Origin: Natranaeroarchaeum sulfidigenes
GTDB lineage: Archaea; Halobacteriota; Halobacteria; Halobacteriales; Natronoarchaeaceae
Direction of reading: 5' to 3'
DNA length: 64,000 nucleotides
Assembly (NCBI RefSeq): GCF_017094485.1
Contig: NZ_CP064786.1
Span: forward strand, 992,001 to 1,056,000
Below, piece after piece: positions 53,603 through 62,200 of this stretch (positions are counted from its first letter, which is position 1; each line of letters starts with the position of its first letter). Made by a program: the position numbers and the translations under genes. Below the pieces are notes generated by a model that had not been told where the DNA came from, made no database searches, and saw only the letters and a program-made list of their open reading frames with translations.

Positions 53603-53907
53603 CTATTCCCGCACGACTGTTGAGTGTGTGAATATTAATCACACATATCTGAAACGTAAATCTATAACCCGCTTCAGCAGCGATAGCCCCACGTATGCTC
53701 GAAAGCGTTCAGTTCTCGATACACGACGGCGTCGACACGCGAACTATGGTTGCACGGGTCTCCCCTCGTTCTGTCAGCGTTCTCGATCGGATGGAAGGCG
53801 AATTCGCCGGCGTTTTTCGGGCACTGACACCTATCTGGGGGTGTGCGTATGGCGGCCAGTACTGATCGGGTCGTCCGGAATAGACCTCGACTGAGGGTGG
53901 TTCGACC
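53603..53907. other. 305-bp region between GTPase and split MgtE genes
   Basis: The left part is AT-rich (around 53630-53660) and should hold a promoter for the transporter pair. A 56-codon open frame (53695-53865, starting MLESVQFSIHDG) is present, but I recognise no family. The promoter-to-start distance could mean a leader of more than 200 bases. No known riboswitch fold was recognised by eye. Confidence 0.4.
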
Positions 53908-54495
53908 GTGAGCGCCACCCCGCGTGAGGAGTTCTGGGGGATCTATCGAGAGACCCTGCCGATACTGCTGATCGCACTCGGTGGCGGCCTGTTCGCCGGA
54001 CTGGTGCTTGAAGAGATCCTGGAGAGCGTCGAACGGTTCCCCGGGTTGCTCGTGATGGTGCCAGTGTTTCTTGCCACCCGTGGGAACGTCTACGGAGCGC
54101 TCGGTGGGCGGATCGCCAGCGGGATCCATCAGGGGCTGCTCCCGCCGCGGTTCGAGTGGAACGAGCGCCTGGTCAACGCGGTCATTGCCTCCTTCATCAA
54201 CGGGATCGGTATCTCGATCGTGATTGGGTTCATCTCGTGGGGGGCGCTGAACCTGCTCGGAATGCCCGCTGCAGCGTGGTACGAACTCGTCGGGATTATG
54301 CTTCTTGCCGGTGCGATCACCTCGGTCGTCATGATTTTCGGCCTGCTCGCACTGATCTTTCTGGGCTATCGGATGGGCTACGATCCGGACAATCTCGTCG
54401 GCCCGATCGTCACGACGCTCGGTGACATCTTCGGCATGTTGTTCCTCCTGATATCGGTGCTCGTGATCGACGGACTGTTCGAGGTGATCATCTGA
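53908..54495 (+). CDS. split MgtE-type cation transporter, half A (pair 1)
   Basis: 195 aa with five hydrophobic helices. It matches the membrane domain of MgtE/SLC41 transporters: LLVMVPVFLATRGNVYGALGG (about residues 46-66), then SGIHQGLLPP, and FLGYRMGYDPDNLVGPIVTTLGD, the end of the domain with the Asp that lines the pore in MgtE. GTG start at 53908. The partner half follows with overlapping codons, so the two proteins probably form one functional unit. Likely substrate Mg2+ (inference from family). No cytoplasmic CBS/N domain is present. Confidence 0.87.
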   Translation: MSATPREEFWGIYRETLPILLIALGGGLFAGLVLEEILESVERFPGLLVMVPVFLATRGNVYGALGGRIASGIHQGLLPPRFEWNERLVNAVIASFINGIGISIVIGFISWGALNLLGMPAAAWYELVGIMLLAGAITSVVMIFGLLALIFLGYRMGYDPDNLVGPIVTTLGDIFGMLFLLISVLVIDGLFEVII

Positions 54496-55073
54496 TGGTG
54501 GTTCCCAGCGGATCGCTCGGATCGTGGGAGACACGCAGTATCGTGACGAACATGTTCCCACTGCTGGTGGTGCTCTGTGTCATCGTGCTCTGGGCGGGGA
54601 TCACCCTCGAAGCTGCGGAGGAGAATCTGGAGGAATTTGCGCTGCTGGCAGTGATGGTCCCGACAATGGTCGATATGGGTGGTAATCTCGGTGCGATCCT
54701 TAGCTCCCGGCTCTCGACGCGATTGCACCTCGGGACGACTGAATTCGACCCACGCGATCGGGTGCTCTGGGCGAACATACTGGCCGTGATGGCACTCGCC
54801 GTAACGATCTTCACGGCGCTCGCCATCGGCGCATGGCTGATCGGTCAGGTCATCGGCGCGGCGCTTGGAATCGTCGACCTGCTGATAATCTCGCTAATCA
54901 GCGGCCTGAGCGTGGCGATCATCGCAGTCATCTTCAGTCTCGCGGCGACCTACGGCTCCTACAGACTGGGAATCGATCCCGACGACACAACGATCCCAGT
55001 TGTCACGAACGTCGTCGATGTCTTTGGGATGGTTATCTTCATCGGAGTTTCGGGTGCCGTACTCGGGTTCTGA
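54495..55073 (+). CDS. split MgtE-type cation transporter, half B (pair 1)
   Basis: 192 aa, five helices. It has the same repeat motif FALLAVMVPTMVDMGGNLGAIL, SSRLSTRLHLGT, and ends GSYRLGIDPDDTTIPVVTNVVDVFG. It starts on the last base of half A's stop (TGATG), so it is translationally coupled. The second MgtE half in one-protein relatives is equivalent. It ends just before a convergent PhoU/TrkA-C gene. Confidence 0.87.
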   Translation: MVVPSGSLGSWETRSIVTNMFPLLVVLCVIVLWAGITLEAAEENLEEFALLAVMVPTMVDMGGNLGAILSSRLSTRLHLGTTEFDPRDRVLWANILAVMALAVTIFTALAIGAWLIGQVIGAALGIVDLLIISLISGLSVAIIAVIFSLAATYGSYRLGIDPDDTTIPVVTNVVDVFGMVIFIGVSGAVLGF

Positions 55074-55093
55074 AGGAGAACTACCGGACGTGA

Positions 55094-56302
55094 TCAGGCC
55101 GTAGCGAGGGCGGCAAAGTTCTCCGCGGCAGTTCTGGTTCCCTTTCCGATCAACACGTCGCCCGGCTGCAGCGTCTCTTCGGTGTCGGCGACGAGCATCC
55201 AGCCCTCGTCGGGCCGTCTGATTGCGATGACGCTCATCGTCACGTCGGTTGCCGGAACGCCGTCCGTGATCGTCGCGCCCGCGAGGTCGCTTCCCGCTTC
55301 GACTGTGACCCGGGAGATGACCTCGTCGCTTTCCTGCATCGCCAGTTCGATCACGGGATGGACATCGATATCGCGTCGTACGCCCTCGCTTATTTCCAGT
55401 GCGGCGTCACTGATCACTTCCGTGCTGATCCCGAGGCGGATCAGCCCTCGCAGCGAAACCGGGTCCTCGGCGTCTTTCGCAGCCCGTAACGTCCACGCCT
55501 CGAACCGCGATTGCAGGGCGTCGACCTCGACTTCCAGATTGTGGACCTCCTCGGCGAGTTCGGCATTGTCGAAGAGGATGCTGCCGTAGGCCAGATCCAC
55601 CGCCAGTTCGCTCAGGTTCTTCATGTGGATGATCGATCGGACGGCGCGTTCCAGATCGTCGACATCCGGTTCCTCGAACTCCGGCAGGCTATACCGTTCG
55701 CCGGTTGCAGTTTCGTAGACGTCGTCGATCGACTGTTCCGGGCCGCGCATGATCGTTACGTCGTTGGCCTCGATCCGCGTTTTCGGACCGGGATTCGTTA
55801 TCCACTCATCGCCGCGTCGGATCGCGATGATTCGAACACCGGTCTCGGATTCCAGATCGATCGTCTTCAATTTCTTGCCGACGTACTCTGAATCCGCCGC
55901 GATCGTGCCGCGGACGAGCGTTTCGACAGCTTCGGGAAGTGCTGCTCGCATCGCTTCGGGAAGCCCCATCTCCTCTAGCACAATTTTCGCGATGTCACCG
56001 GTTGCATTGCTGATCTTCTCCGCCCCGCTGACGACCCCGAGGACCGGGGCGAGCATCTCTGTGTCCTTCGGATTGCGCGCGGCCATCATCAGACTCATCC
56101 GCGCACGCATCTCCAGTACATCCATCTTCTCTTCGAGTTTCAACACCTCGGCGGCGATATCCTCGCTCTGGTGCAGCACGGCCGAGTACGACAGATCGAT
56201 TAGCAGCTCCGACGTGTCTTTCATCTCGACGAGCACGTCCTTGACGCTCACTGGCTCGTACTTGATCGGCTGCGAGGATGCCGCACCCTCGTTCGGTCTC
56301 AT
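55094..56302 (-). CDS. PhoU-like / TrkA-C (RCK-C) regulatory protein
   Basis: 402 aa with a duplicated layout: PhoU-like helices (ELLIDLSYSAVLHQSEDIAAEV), then TrkA_C (GVRIIAIRRGDEWITNPGP), then again helices (LAVDLAYGSILFDNAELAEEV) and TrkA_C (TMSVIAIRRPDEGWMLVADTE, ending LQPGDVLIGKGT). This is the COG3273-type architecture. No membrane segment, so it is likely a cytoplasmic ligand-binding regulator of transport. The ATG at 56302 is preferred over an upstream ATG at 56443. It lies between two MgtE-half pairs, convergent with the first and divergent from the second across 98 bases. Confidence 0.85.
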   Translation of the reverse strand: MRPNEGAASSQPIKYEPVSVKDVLVEMKDTSELLIDLSYSAVLHQSEDIAAEVLKLEEKMDVLEMRARMSLMMAARNPKDTEMLAPVLGVVSGAEKISNATGDIAKIVLEEMGLPEAMRAALPEAVETLVRGTIAADSEYVGKKLKTIDLESETGVRIIAIRRGDEWITNPGPKTRIEANDVTIMRGPEQSIDDVYETATGERYSLPEFEEPDVDDLERAVRSIIHMKNLSELAVDLAYGSILFDNAELAEEVHNLEVEVDALQSRFEAWTLRAAKDAEDPVSLRGLIRLGISTEVISDAALEISEGVRRDIDVHPVIELAMQESDEVISRVTVEAGSDLAGATITDGVPATDVTMSVIAIRRPDEGWMLVADTEETLQPGDVLIGKGTRTAAENFAALATA

Positions 56303-56400
56303 ACGTGGCGCTATTCGGGCAGGGGGTAAAGTGTTTGTTACCTTTCGGACCGTTCCCCAGCTATACAGGTTTAAGGTGATCGGGTGTGCCTGTCGAAACG

Positions 56401-56973
56401 ATGTCGGCTCATGAAACGGTGGGTGACGTTTACCGGCAATCACTTCCTGTCATCCTCGTCAGTCTGGTCGCTGGGCTGTTCGCAGGAACGATTCTCGGCA
56501 CCGATACGATGCGAAACGGGATCGAGAGCGTTCCCGGACTTCTGTTACTACTCCCGGCATTTCTGGCCACACGTGGCGGTGTCTACGGCTCACTCGGGGC
56601 ACGCCTGTCGAGTGGACTCCATCAGGGACTCATCGAGCCGTACTTCAGCCGCGATAAACGCATCACGAACGCAATCGTCGCCTCCTTCATCAATGGAATG
56701 GTCGTTTCGGTGTTTATAGCAGTCGTAGCATTCGCCGTCTTGATCGGTCTCGGACGCTCCGGTAGCCTCCTCGAGCTGGTCGGTATCATGGTGATCGCTG
56801 GCTTTCTCAGTGCCGTTATGATGCTTCTCGTGCTCCTATCAGTGATCTTTATTGGCTACCGGCGTGGTCTCGACCCTGACAACGTGATCGGGCCGGTCGT
56901 CACGACGGTCGGCGACGTGTTCGGCGTTGCCTTTCTGCTCGTTGGCGTCTATCTCGTTGGGCTGGTACTGTGA
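56401..56973 (+). CDS. split MgtE-type cation transporter, half A (pair 2)
   Basis: 190 aa from ATG 56401 (MSAHETVGDVYRQSLPVI). Same membrane domain as the gene at 53908: LLLLPAFLATRGGVYGSLGA, RLSSGLHQGL, and GYRRGLDPDNVIGPVVTTVGD. Clearly paralogous to pair 1 half A. The following half starts inside its stop codon. The promoter lies in the 98 bases shared with the PhoU/TrkA-C gene. Confidence 0.87.
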   Translation: MSAHETVGDVYRQSLPVILVSLVAGLFAGTILGTDTMRNGIESVPGLLLLLPAFLATRGGVYGSLGARLSSGLHQGLIEPYFSRDKRITNAIVASFINGMVVSVFIAVVAFAVLIGLGRSGSLLELVGIMVIAGFLSAVMMLLVLLSVIFIGYRRGLDPDNVIGPVVTTVGDVFGVAFLLVGVYLVGLVL

Positions 56974-57575
56974 GCTCCCCGGAAGAGGAGTTCTTTGAGA
57001 CAGAGTACTACGAGGAGGTGATCCTCGATCAGTGGACGGTACGGGGAATCGTGACGACGATGGTGCCGCTACTGGCAATCCTGTCGATCCTCCAGATGGT
57101 CTCAGGTACGGTCCTGGAGACCTTCGAGGACCAGTTGCTCGCGAACCCGTCACTACTGATCCTCGTCCCGGTCATGATCGGAACGGCAGGAAACCTCGGC
57201 TCGATCATGTGCTCACGGCTCTCTACCCAGCTTCATCTCGGAACGCTGGAGTTCACACCCGAGAACCGCGCGATCCGCTCAAACGCCGGGGCTGTGATAG
57301 GGCTCGCCGCGACGGTGTTCGTCCTGCTCGGTCTGGGCGCCTGGGGTATTGGCCGCGCCCTCGGGGGAACGCTCGCGCTCTGGGAAGTGATGCTCATCTC
57401 GGTAATCAGCGGAATGCTTCTTGCGGTTTTCGTCGTCGTCGTCAGTCTCGGAGCGGTCTGGGCATCGTTCCGGCTCGGCCACGATCCCGACGACACGACG
57501 ATTCCGGTGGTCACGAACGTCTGTGACATCACCGGCGTCCTCATTCTGTTCGGGGTCGTCGCAGTCGTCCTCTAG
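56970..57575 (+). CDS. split MgtE-type cation transporter, half B (pair 2)
   Basis: 201 aa from GTG 56970, overlapping half A by 4 bases. It has an acidic N-terminus (SSPEEEFFETEYYEE), then helices with LLILVPVMIGTAGNLGSIM, CSRLSTQLHLGTLEF and FRLGHDPDDTTIPVVTNVCD. Paralogous to 54495-55073. Its last 4 bases overlap the convergent gene ending at 57572. Confidence 0.87.
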   Translation: MSSPEEEFFETEYYEEVILDQWTVRGIVTTMVPLLAILSILQMVSGTVLETFEDQLLANPSLLILVPVMIGTAGNLGSIMCSRLSTQLHLGTLEFTPENRAIRSNAGAVIGLAATVFVLLGLGAWGIGRALGGTLALWEVMLISVISGMLLAVFVVVVSLGAVWASFRLGHDPDDTTIPVVTNVCDITGVLILFGVVAVVL

Positions 57576-58075
57576 TTCCTTTCTGGACAGTATCGGCCAT
57601 CCGTCTCCTCTAGTAACTCGAACAGTGTCGCCCACCCCAGTAGCCGCCCGGTCCGATCACGCCAGACCGCCTCCCAGTCGTCGTGCCGTCGTCGCTCCCA
57701 CGCCGGGACGGTTTCGCTGACCCGCTCGAAGATCCGATCGACCCCCAGCGGTTCGTCGGCGTCTTCGACAGCCGAGAGTACATCGTCGGCCCCGACGACG
57801 CGTTCTCGGAACCGCGCTCGGAGTGCAGCAATCTCCACGTCCTCGCGCGTTCTGTGGTACCCCCGGTCACCCGCCTCGACGAGCGAGAGCGCGCGCAAAA
57901 AGACGAGCCACGTTTCCCCCGTGCCGCGGTCGGCCAGTCCCAGCGCCCGAGCGACACGGGCACAGCAGTCCTCGCTACCACTGGGGACGAGTGGAACCGC
58001 CGCCCGAGCTTCATGAAGCCGGTCGAGCGATTCCGGCGCTGGTGGAACCGGCTTGAATCGAGCGTCCCCGCTCAC
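57572..58075 (-). CDS. conserved haloarchaeal hypothetical protein
   Basis: 167 aa, soluble, mostly helical, with many Arg and Glu residues. It has no recognised motif beyond a CCARVARALGLAD stretch near residue 38 and a tryptophan-rich tail (WERRRHDDWEAVWRDRTGRLLGWATLFELL). It starts 2 bases after the mch stop on the same strand and is very likely co-transcribed with it. Function unknown. Confidence 0.7.
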   Translation of the reverse strand: MSGDARFKPVPPAPESLDRLHEARAAVPLVPSGSEDCCARVARALGLADRGTGETWLVFLRALSLVEAGDRGYHRTREDVEIAALRARFRERVVGADDVLSAVEDADEPLGVDRIFERVSETVPAWERRRHDDWEAVWRDRTGRLLGWATLFELLEETDGRYCPERN

Positions 58076-58077
58076 GG

Positions 58078-59010
58078 TTACAACTCGAAGCTCTCAACGA
58101 GCAGCTCCTCGCTGGTCTCGCCGTAGACCGTCGTCGGACCGCCGATCACGTCCACGGTCACCTGCGCGGGCGCGAAGACGCCATCGTCGACCTCGTAGAA
58201 GTCCCAGTCGGCCTCATCAAAGATCTCGGCAAAGGGCTGACCGTATACCTCGGTAGCGGTCGAGGCGATCTCATCGAAGCGATCGAACTCCTCGCGAACC
58301 GTGAGATGGACCTGTCCGCCGTAGGCCAGGGCATCGTTGGTGCGGGCCATGGCAGTCTGTTCGTCCCCGGCGATCGGTGCAATCGGTGCGCTTGCGGTGG
58401 CCGAGACGAGATCGAGCGGATCGTATCCTAGCTCCGAGAGCCGGAAGGCGGCGAGTTCGGCGGCCCTGGCGGCCATCGTCACACTGCCCGCAATGCTGGC
58501 GCTCGGGAAGACGGGCAGGAAGACGCCGCTTGGCTCCACGTCGGCCATGTCGGCGACCTGTTCGGCGACGCTCTCGTCGGGCAACTGGTCGCTCTCGATC
58601 GCCAGCACGGTGAGGTCGAAGGCGTCGTGATACCCGGTACGTGCGAACTCGCTTTCTTCGGCGACGAGCGCGCGGGCCGGGCCGCTTCCAAGCCCCTCGA
58701 AGCTCTCGGTCGTGACTTCCCAGCCCGCTTTCTGTGCACACAACAGTGCGAGTGCGGGATGGTCGGTCGATAGTTCCACGTGCGGGATCGGCGCGCCGCC
58801 GACCTCGTCCATCCGCGTCTGGACCGTCGCGAGCCCGGCGGTCTGGATCTCTGCGAGCAACAGACCGGACTCGATTCCGCCGTCGAACTCGACGCCGAAA
58901 TCGAGGACTGTAGCCTCGTTGTCCAGTTCGAAGGCTCCGATATCGAGTTCCTCGGCGAAGTCGAGGGCCTCGTCGACCAGCTCGATCGCCATGCGATTGA
59001 GACTCTCCAT
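58078..59010 (-). CDS. mch: methenyltetrahydromethanopterin cyclohydrolase
   Basis: 310 aa. In methanogens the family hydrolyses methenyl-H4MPT to formyl-H4MPT; in haloarchaea, which use folate-type C1 carriers, it likely acts on the equivalent methenyl-tetrahydrofolate. Typical stretches: ESLNRMAIELVDEAL at the start, EVGGAPIPHVELSTDHPALALLCAQKAGW, and FLPVFPSASIAGSVTMAAR. Length matches the family. It heads a two-gene operon with the hypothetical protein downstream. Confidence 0.93.
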   Translation of the reverse strand: MESLNRMAIELVDEALDFAEELDIGAFELDNEATVLDFGVEFDGGIESGLLLAEIQTAGLATVQTRMDEVGGAPIPHVELSTDHPALALLCAQKAGWEVTTESFEGLGSGPARALVAEESEFARTGYHDAFDLTVLAIESDQLPDESVAEQVADMADVEPSGVFLPVFPSASIAGSVTMAARAAELAAFRLSELGYDPLDLVSATASAPIAPIAGDEQTAMARTNDALAYGGQVHLTVREEFDRFDEIASTATEVYGQPFAEIFDEADWDFYEVDDGVFAPAQVTVDVIGGPTTVYGETSEELLVESFEL

Positions 59011-59056
59011 GCCGCGTCGTTGTTCGTCCTCGGTTTTACCTGTTGGTATACCACGC

Positions 59057-59163
59057 TCACGTCAGGTCGAGCGCGCGTCCACAGTCGGGACAGTTCTCCA
59101 GACCGCGCTGGCCTGTAGCTCACAATCGGGACAGAACTCGCGGTAGCAGGCTCGGTTGCCCAT
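59057..59163 (-). pseudogene. frameshifted micro zinc-ribbon protein
   Basis: The ATG frame from 59163 reads MGNRACYREFCPDCELQASA and then stops making sense, ending at 59062. Another frame supplies the missing half, ENCPDCGRALDLT, ending with TGA at 59057. One missing base around 59104 would restore a 35-residue protein with two CPDC knuckles. Either the gene is broken in this strain or the read has a one-base error. Confidence 0.6.
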
Positions 59164-59211
59164 GGCTATCCCTGCGCGAGACCTGCCGAAAACAGTGGCC
59201 GGACTGGCGAG

Positions 59212-59418
59212 TCAGCTGACGACGTCGTAGCCCGCCGCTTCGATCGCCGCAGTCAGGTTTCCTTCGGGGACGTCTTCGGCGAGCGAGACGGTGACACGGT
59301 TGCCCTCGTGATCCGCTTCGACGCTTTCGACATCGTCAAGTTCCGTTAGCGCGTCCGCAACGTTCTGCTCGCAGCCCCCACAGGACATTCCCTCGACAGT
59401 GAACTCGTGTCGTGTCAT
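59212..59418 (-). CDS. CopZ-like heavy-metal-associated (HMA) domain protein
   Basis: 68 aa, a single ferredoxin-like HMA domain. The metal-binding motif GMSCGGCEQNV (CxxC, about residues 13-16) and the ending AAIEAAGYDVV are typical of copper chaperones. No copper ATPase gene is adjacent in the window. Confidence 0.92.
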   Translation of the reverse strand: MTRHEFTVEGMSCGGCEQNVADALTELDDVESVEADHEGNRVTVSLAEDVPEGNLTAAIEAAGYDVVS

Positions 59419-59460
59419 GGGCCGACGTACGGCCTCCTGAATGGAAGCCCTTTCGGACGC

Positions 59461-59772
59461 TTACTGCGCGCTACTGGCGTCCCGGCCGAGATGCTCCTCG
59501 ACGGAGGTAACCTTGTCCGCGGCGGTCGTCTCTGCGGTCCGTTTGTGGTCGATCTTCAGCACCGTGCTCACGCGATCGCCGTCGACCGCCTCGTGGGCGG
59601 CCTGTGCGGCAGCGAATAGCTCGCCGATCTCCTCGGTCTCGATCACGGTGCCCATCGGGTTGGTCTCGTACTCGACGTCGAACTCCTCCAGAGCGTCGAC
59701 TGCTTTCGCGACTTCGCTTGCCATGCTGTCCTCGATCACCGGTGCGACCGACAGGTAGCCTACCACTGTCAT
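59461..59772 (-). CDS. thiamine-binding-type protein (MTH1187/YkoF-like family)
   Basis: 103 aa. The family pattern is visible: VGYLSVAPVIEDSMASEVAKAV at the start, EFDVEYETNPMGTVIETE (about residues 32-49), and VLKIDHKR. These small ferredoxin-like-fold proteins form oligomers, and several bind thiamine or related ligands. It is on the same strand as the CopZ-like gene, with 42 bases between. The role in the cell is not established. Confidence 0.85.
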   Translation of the reverse strand: MTVVGYLSVAPVIEDSMASEVAKAVDALEEFDVEYETNPMGTVIETEEIGELFAAAQAAHEAVDGDRVSTVLKIDHKRTAETTAADKVTSVEEHLGRDASSAQ

Positions 59773-59895
59773 ATCGGATATTGCGGCGGCAGTTGCCTAA
59801 AACCATCGTGATCGGGTCCGCGAACCCTGTTCGCCCCGCGAAAACGTACCAGCGGAACCGAATATTTGTGACCGTGGGGTGTGTATGCAACTTCG

Positions 59896-61752
59896 ATGCC
59901 CGTCTCGCCCACGCAGGTAGTCCTCGCTGCGACGCTGGCGCTCGCCCTCAGTTTCGTCTGGTACTACGAGGGGCGTGGTCGCTGGCGCACTCGGCTGGAG
60001 GATCGGTTCGTGTACGGCGTTCCCTGGGGGACGCTTGTCACCGTCACGATCGTCGTTGCGTTTTACCTGCTGGCGCAGGCCGGCGCACGCCAGTGGGACG
60101 ACCCGCTGACGTTTCCCTATATCACCTGGTCGTACCTGTATCCCACCGGGATACTCACCTCTGGGATCGCACACAGTGGCCCCCAGCATCTGGTCTCGAA
60201 CATGGCCGGGACGCTCGCGGTCGCGCCGATCGTGGAGTACGCATGGAGCCATTACCCCCCGCGGCGCGGTCGGACCGGCGGCGGTCAGGACAGCGACGGG
60301 CTGCTCACCAGACCACTCTTTCGCGCAGTCGTGGTCTTTCCGCTCGCGTTGCTGTCCGTCGCCTTCGTCACGGCAGTGTTCTCGCTGGGCCCGGGGCTGG
60401 GCTTTTCGGGAGCCGTCTTCGCGCTGTTCGGCTTTGCACTCATCACTCATCCCCTGTCCACAGTGGTCGCCGTCGTCGTGAGCTCCGCACTGGGAACGCT
60501 GTACAGCGCGCTGAGTGAGCCGGTGGTCCGCGAGGCCGTCGAGGTCGGACCCCCCGCGCCGCCGGGGTGGGCCGGGATCGCGTTTCAGGCCCACCTCTTC
60601 GGCTTCCTGCTCGGCGTCCTGCTGGCGATCGCGCTGTTGCACTACCGCGGTCGGCGACCGTCCACCGAGCGGGTCTTCCTTGCGATGATTGTCGTCGGGA
60701 TGGCGCAGTCGCTCTGGCTGGTCGCCTGGTCAGGTGGGGAGGACGTCTACGTCCTCTATCGCGGTGCTGGCGTCACGTTCGTCCTCCTGTTGACGATGCT
60801 CGTCACGATCGCTGTCACGGGAAGCGAGCGACCGCTGTTGAATCGGCGGCCGCTGGCTGCCCTCCCCAGAGCGCCGTCGCGCCGCCAGCTTGCTGTGGTA
60901 TGGCTCGGGCTGCTCGTGCTGCTTGCGAGTCTCAGTATCGCGGGGGCGGTCGTCGCCGACGAGTTCGTCGGTGTTGCGATCGCGGCCACGCTCGTGCTCG
61001 GTGGGCTACTGGCGATCCCAGCAGTTCCGCCCCTGGTACCGGACCGGTGGTTTGCGGGCCCGGTCTCGCGTCGACAGGCTGCGATCGTCTGCCTTGCAGT
61101 ACTGACCCTGCTCGTCGCGCTCCCCAGCATCCCGATCAGCCTCACGACGGTCGGCGACGACGCCGTTCCGGGTGACGGTGGCGTCGAGATCGAGGACTAC
61201 ACCGTCACCTACGAACAGGATGCGGCCAGCGGCCAGGTGCCGGTGATCGATCTCGGCGAGGAAGACGTGCTGGCTGGCGAGCAGACCGGTGTGATCGTCG
61301 TCAGCGACGAGCGCGAACTATGGACCGTCGGCGTCCGCGAGGAGGTGCTGGAGTTCGAGGGGAGCGATACTGTTGTCGTCGGTGGGCTGGGCTGGCACGA
61401 GACCGTCCACGCCGAGCGAAGTGGCTGGATTGTTGCTGGCAACGACACCGCGTACGCGGTCGATCTTACCCACGACGGCGAGACCACGCGATCGTTCACC
61501 TCCGAGCCGGTTCGGGCAGACGTCCGGGTCGACGGGCGAACCGTCGACGTCGTACCGGCCGATGACGGGTTCCAGGTTCGACTCATCGAGGACGGGGAAT
61601 CGGCTGGTGAGGCCCCGATTCCGGAGCCCGACGAGTCGACGACGATAGACGGCGTCCAGTTCGCCACCGAAGACGACGACGGCACAGTCCGGGTTGTCGC
61701 TGAAGCCGACGGAACCCGGATTCCGGTTGCCGAACAGGAGGAGTACTCCTGA
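59896..61752 (+). CDS. rhomboid-family intramembrane protease with C-terminal extension
   Basis: 618 aa. The rhomboid core has HSGPQHLVSNMAG (HxxxN, about residue 94), the catalytic Ser in GLGFSGAVFALFGFAL (GxSG, about residue 168), and the catalytic His in AFQAHLFGFLLGVLL (about residue 232). Several more helices follow to about residue 415. The last about 190 residues are a soluble beta-rich domain (VEIEDYTVTYEQDAASGQVP onward), probably outside the cell. ATG 59896 (MPVSPTQVVLA) is preferred over 59881. The extension is unusual for rhomboids and may gate or bind substrate. Confidence 0.9.
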   Translation: MPVSPTQVVLAATLALALSFVWYYEGRGRWRTRLEDRFVYGVPWGTLVTVTIVVAFYLLAQAGARQWDDPLTFPYITWSYLYPTGILTSGIAHSGPQHLVSNMAGTLAVAPIVEYAWSHYPPRRGRTGGGQDSDGLLTRPLFRAVVVFPLALLSVAFVTAVFSLGPGLGFSGAVFALFGFALITHPLSTVVAVVVSSALGTLYSALSEPVVREAVEVGPPAPPGWAGIAFQAHLFGFLLGVLLAIALLHYRGRRPSTERVFLAMIVVGMAQSLWLVAWSGGEDVYVLYRGAGVTFVLLLTMLVTIAVTGSERPLLNRRPLAALPRAPSRRQLAVVWLGLLVLLASLSIAGAVVADEFVGVAIAATLVLGGLLAIPAVPPLVPDRWFAGPVSRRQAAIVCLAVLTLLVALPSIPISLTTVGDDAVPGDGGVEIEDYTVTYEQDAASGQVPVIDLGEEDVLAGEQTGVIVVSDERELWTVGVREEVLEFEGSDTVVVGGLGWHETVHAERSGWIVAGNDTAYAVDLTHDGETTRSFTSEPVRADVRVDGRTVDVVPADDGFQVRLIEDGESAGEAPIPEPDESTTIDGVQFATEDDDGTVRVVAEADGTRIPVAEQEEYS

Positions 61753-61756
61753 CGGC

Positions 61757-62125
61757 TCAGCGATCTCTGAGATAGCGCACGACTCCCGAGAGGAGCCATC
61801 TCTCGTTCGTCTCCCCGGAACGCTCTCGTGACAGTTTCCGGTTCTTTTCGCTCAACAACCGTTCGTACTGCTCGGTGACTTGCTTCAGGTGGCGCTCTTT
61901 TCGTTTCAGTTCGGTTTGCAGTGACTCGACATCGCGTTTCACGGGGCGGTCTTGTTCACTGCACTGAGCCCCCAACCTGCGGTTCCCAGTTGGGGACTCC
62001 GCTGGAGTCTTCTCCCTCTCTTGTCCCCCGTTTTTTTGATTCCACTGCCACTCCCCTGGACCAGTGACACTCCCTGTTGGTCGATCGTACGACATGTGTT
62101 CACGTACCATGTTGGTCAGCAACAT
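61757..62125 (-). CDS. hypothetical coiled-coil protein
   Basis: 122 aa. The N-terminal half is polar, Gly/Gln-rich. The C-terminal half is a charged coiled coil (VESLQTELKRKERHLKQVTEQYE) with a basic tail, which is unusual in a halophile. Starts at 62125, 62110 (MVREHMS) or 62095 (MSYDRPTG) are all possible. It is convergent with the rhomboid gene. An inverted repeat at 62186 lies upstream. Coding status moderately sure. Confidence 0.5.
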   Translation of the reverse strand: MLLTNMVREHMSYDRPTGSVTGPGEWQWNQKNGGQEREKTPAESPTGNRRLGAQCSEQDRPVKRDVESLQTELKRKERHLKQVTEQYERLLSEKNRKLSRERSGETNERWLLSGVVRYLRDR

Positions 62126-62185
62126 AAGACCTTGTCAGACGGGTGTCATGCTTCTGTCTCTCGGCTGTTCTGTCGACGTACGTAC

Positions 62186-62200
62186 ACAATGTAACATTGT
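62186..62200. promoter_or_regulatory. 15-bp inverted repeat ACAATGT-A-ACATTGT (copy 2)
   Basis: Identical to 31784-31798, with about 40 bases of similar flank: CGTAC before it, and CATTA, TTACA and AC blocks after it. It stands between a divergent pair, the coiled-coil gene (start 62125) and the methyltransferase (start 62353). It may be an operator or a relict promoter. Confidence 0.5.

Noticed and set aside
53695-53865. 56-codon open frame before the first MgtE half
   Set aside because: No family recognised and no good reason to prefer coding over a leader; mentioned only as a possibility.
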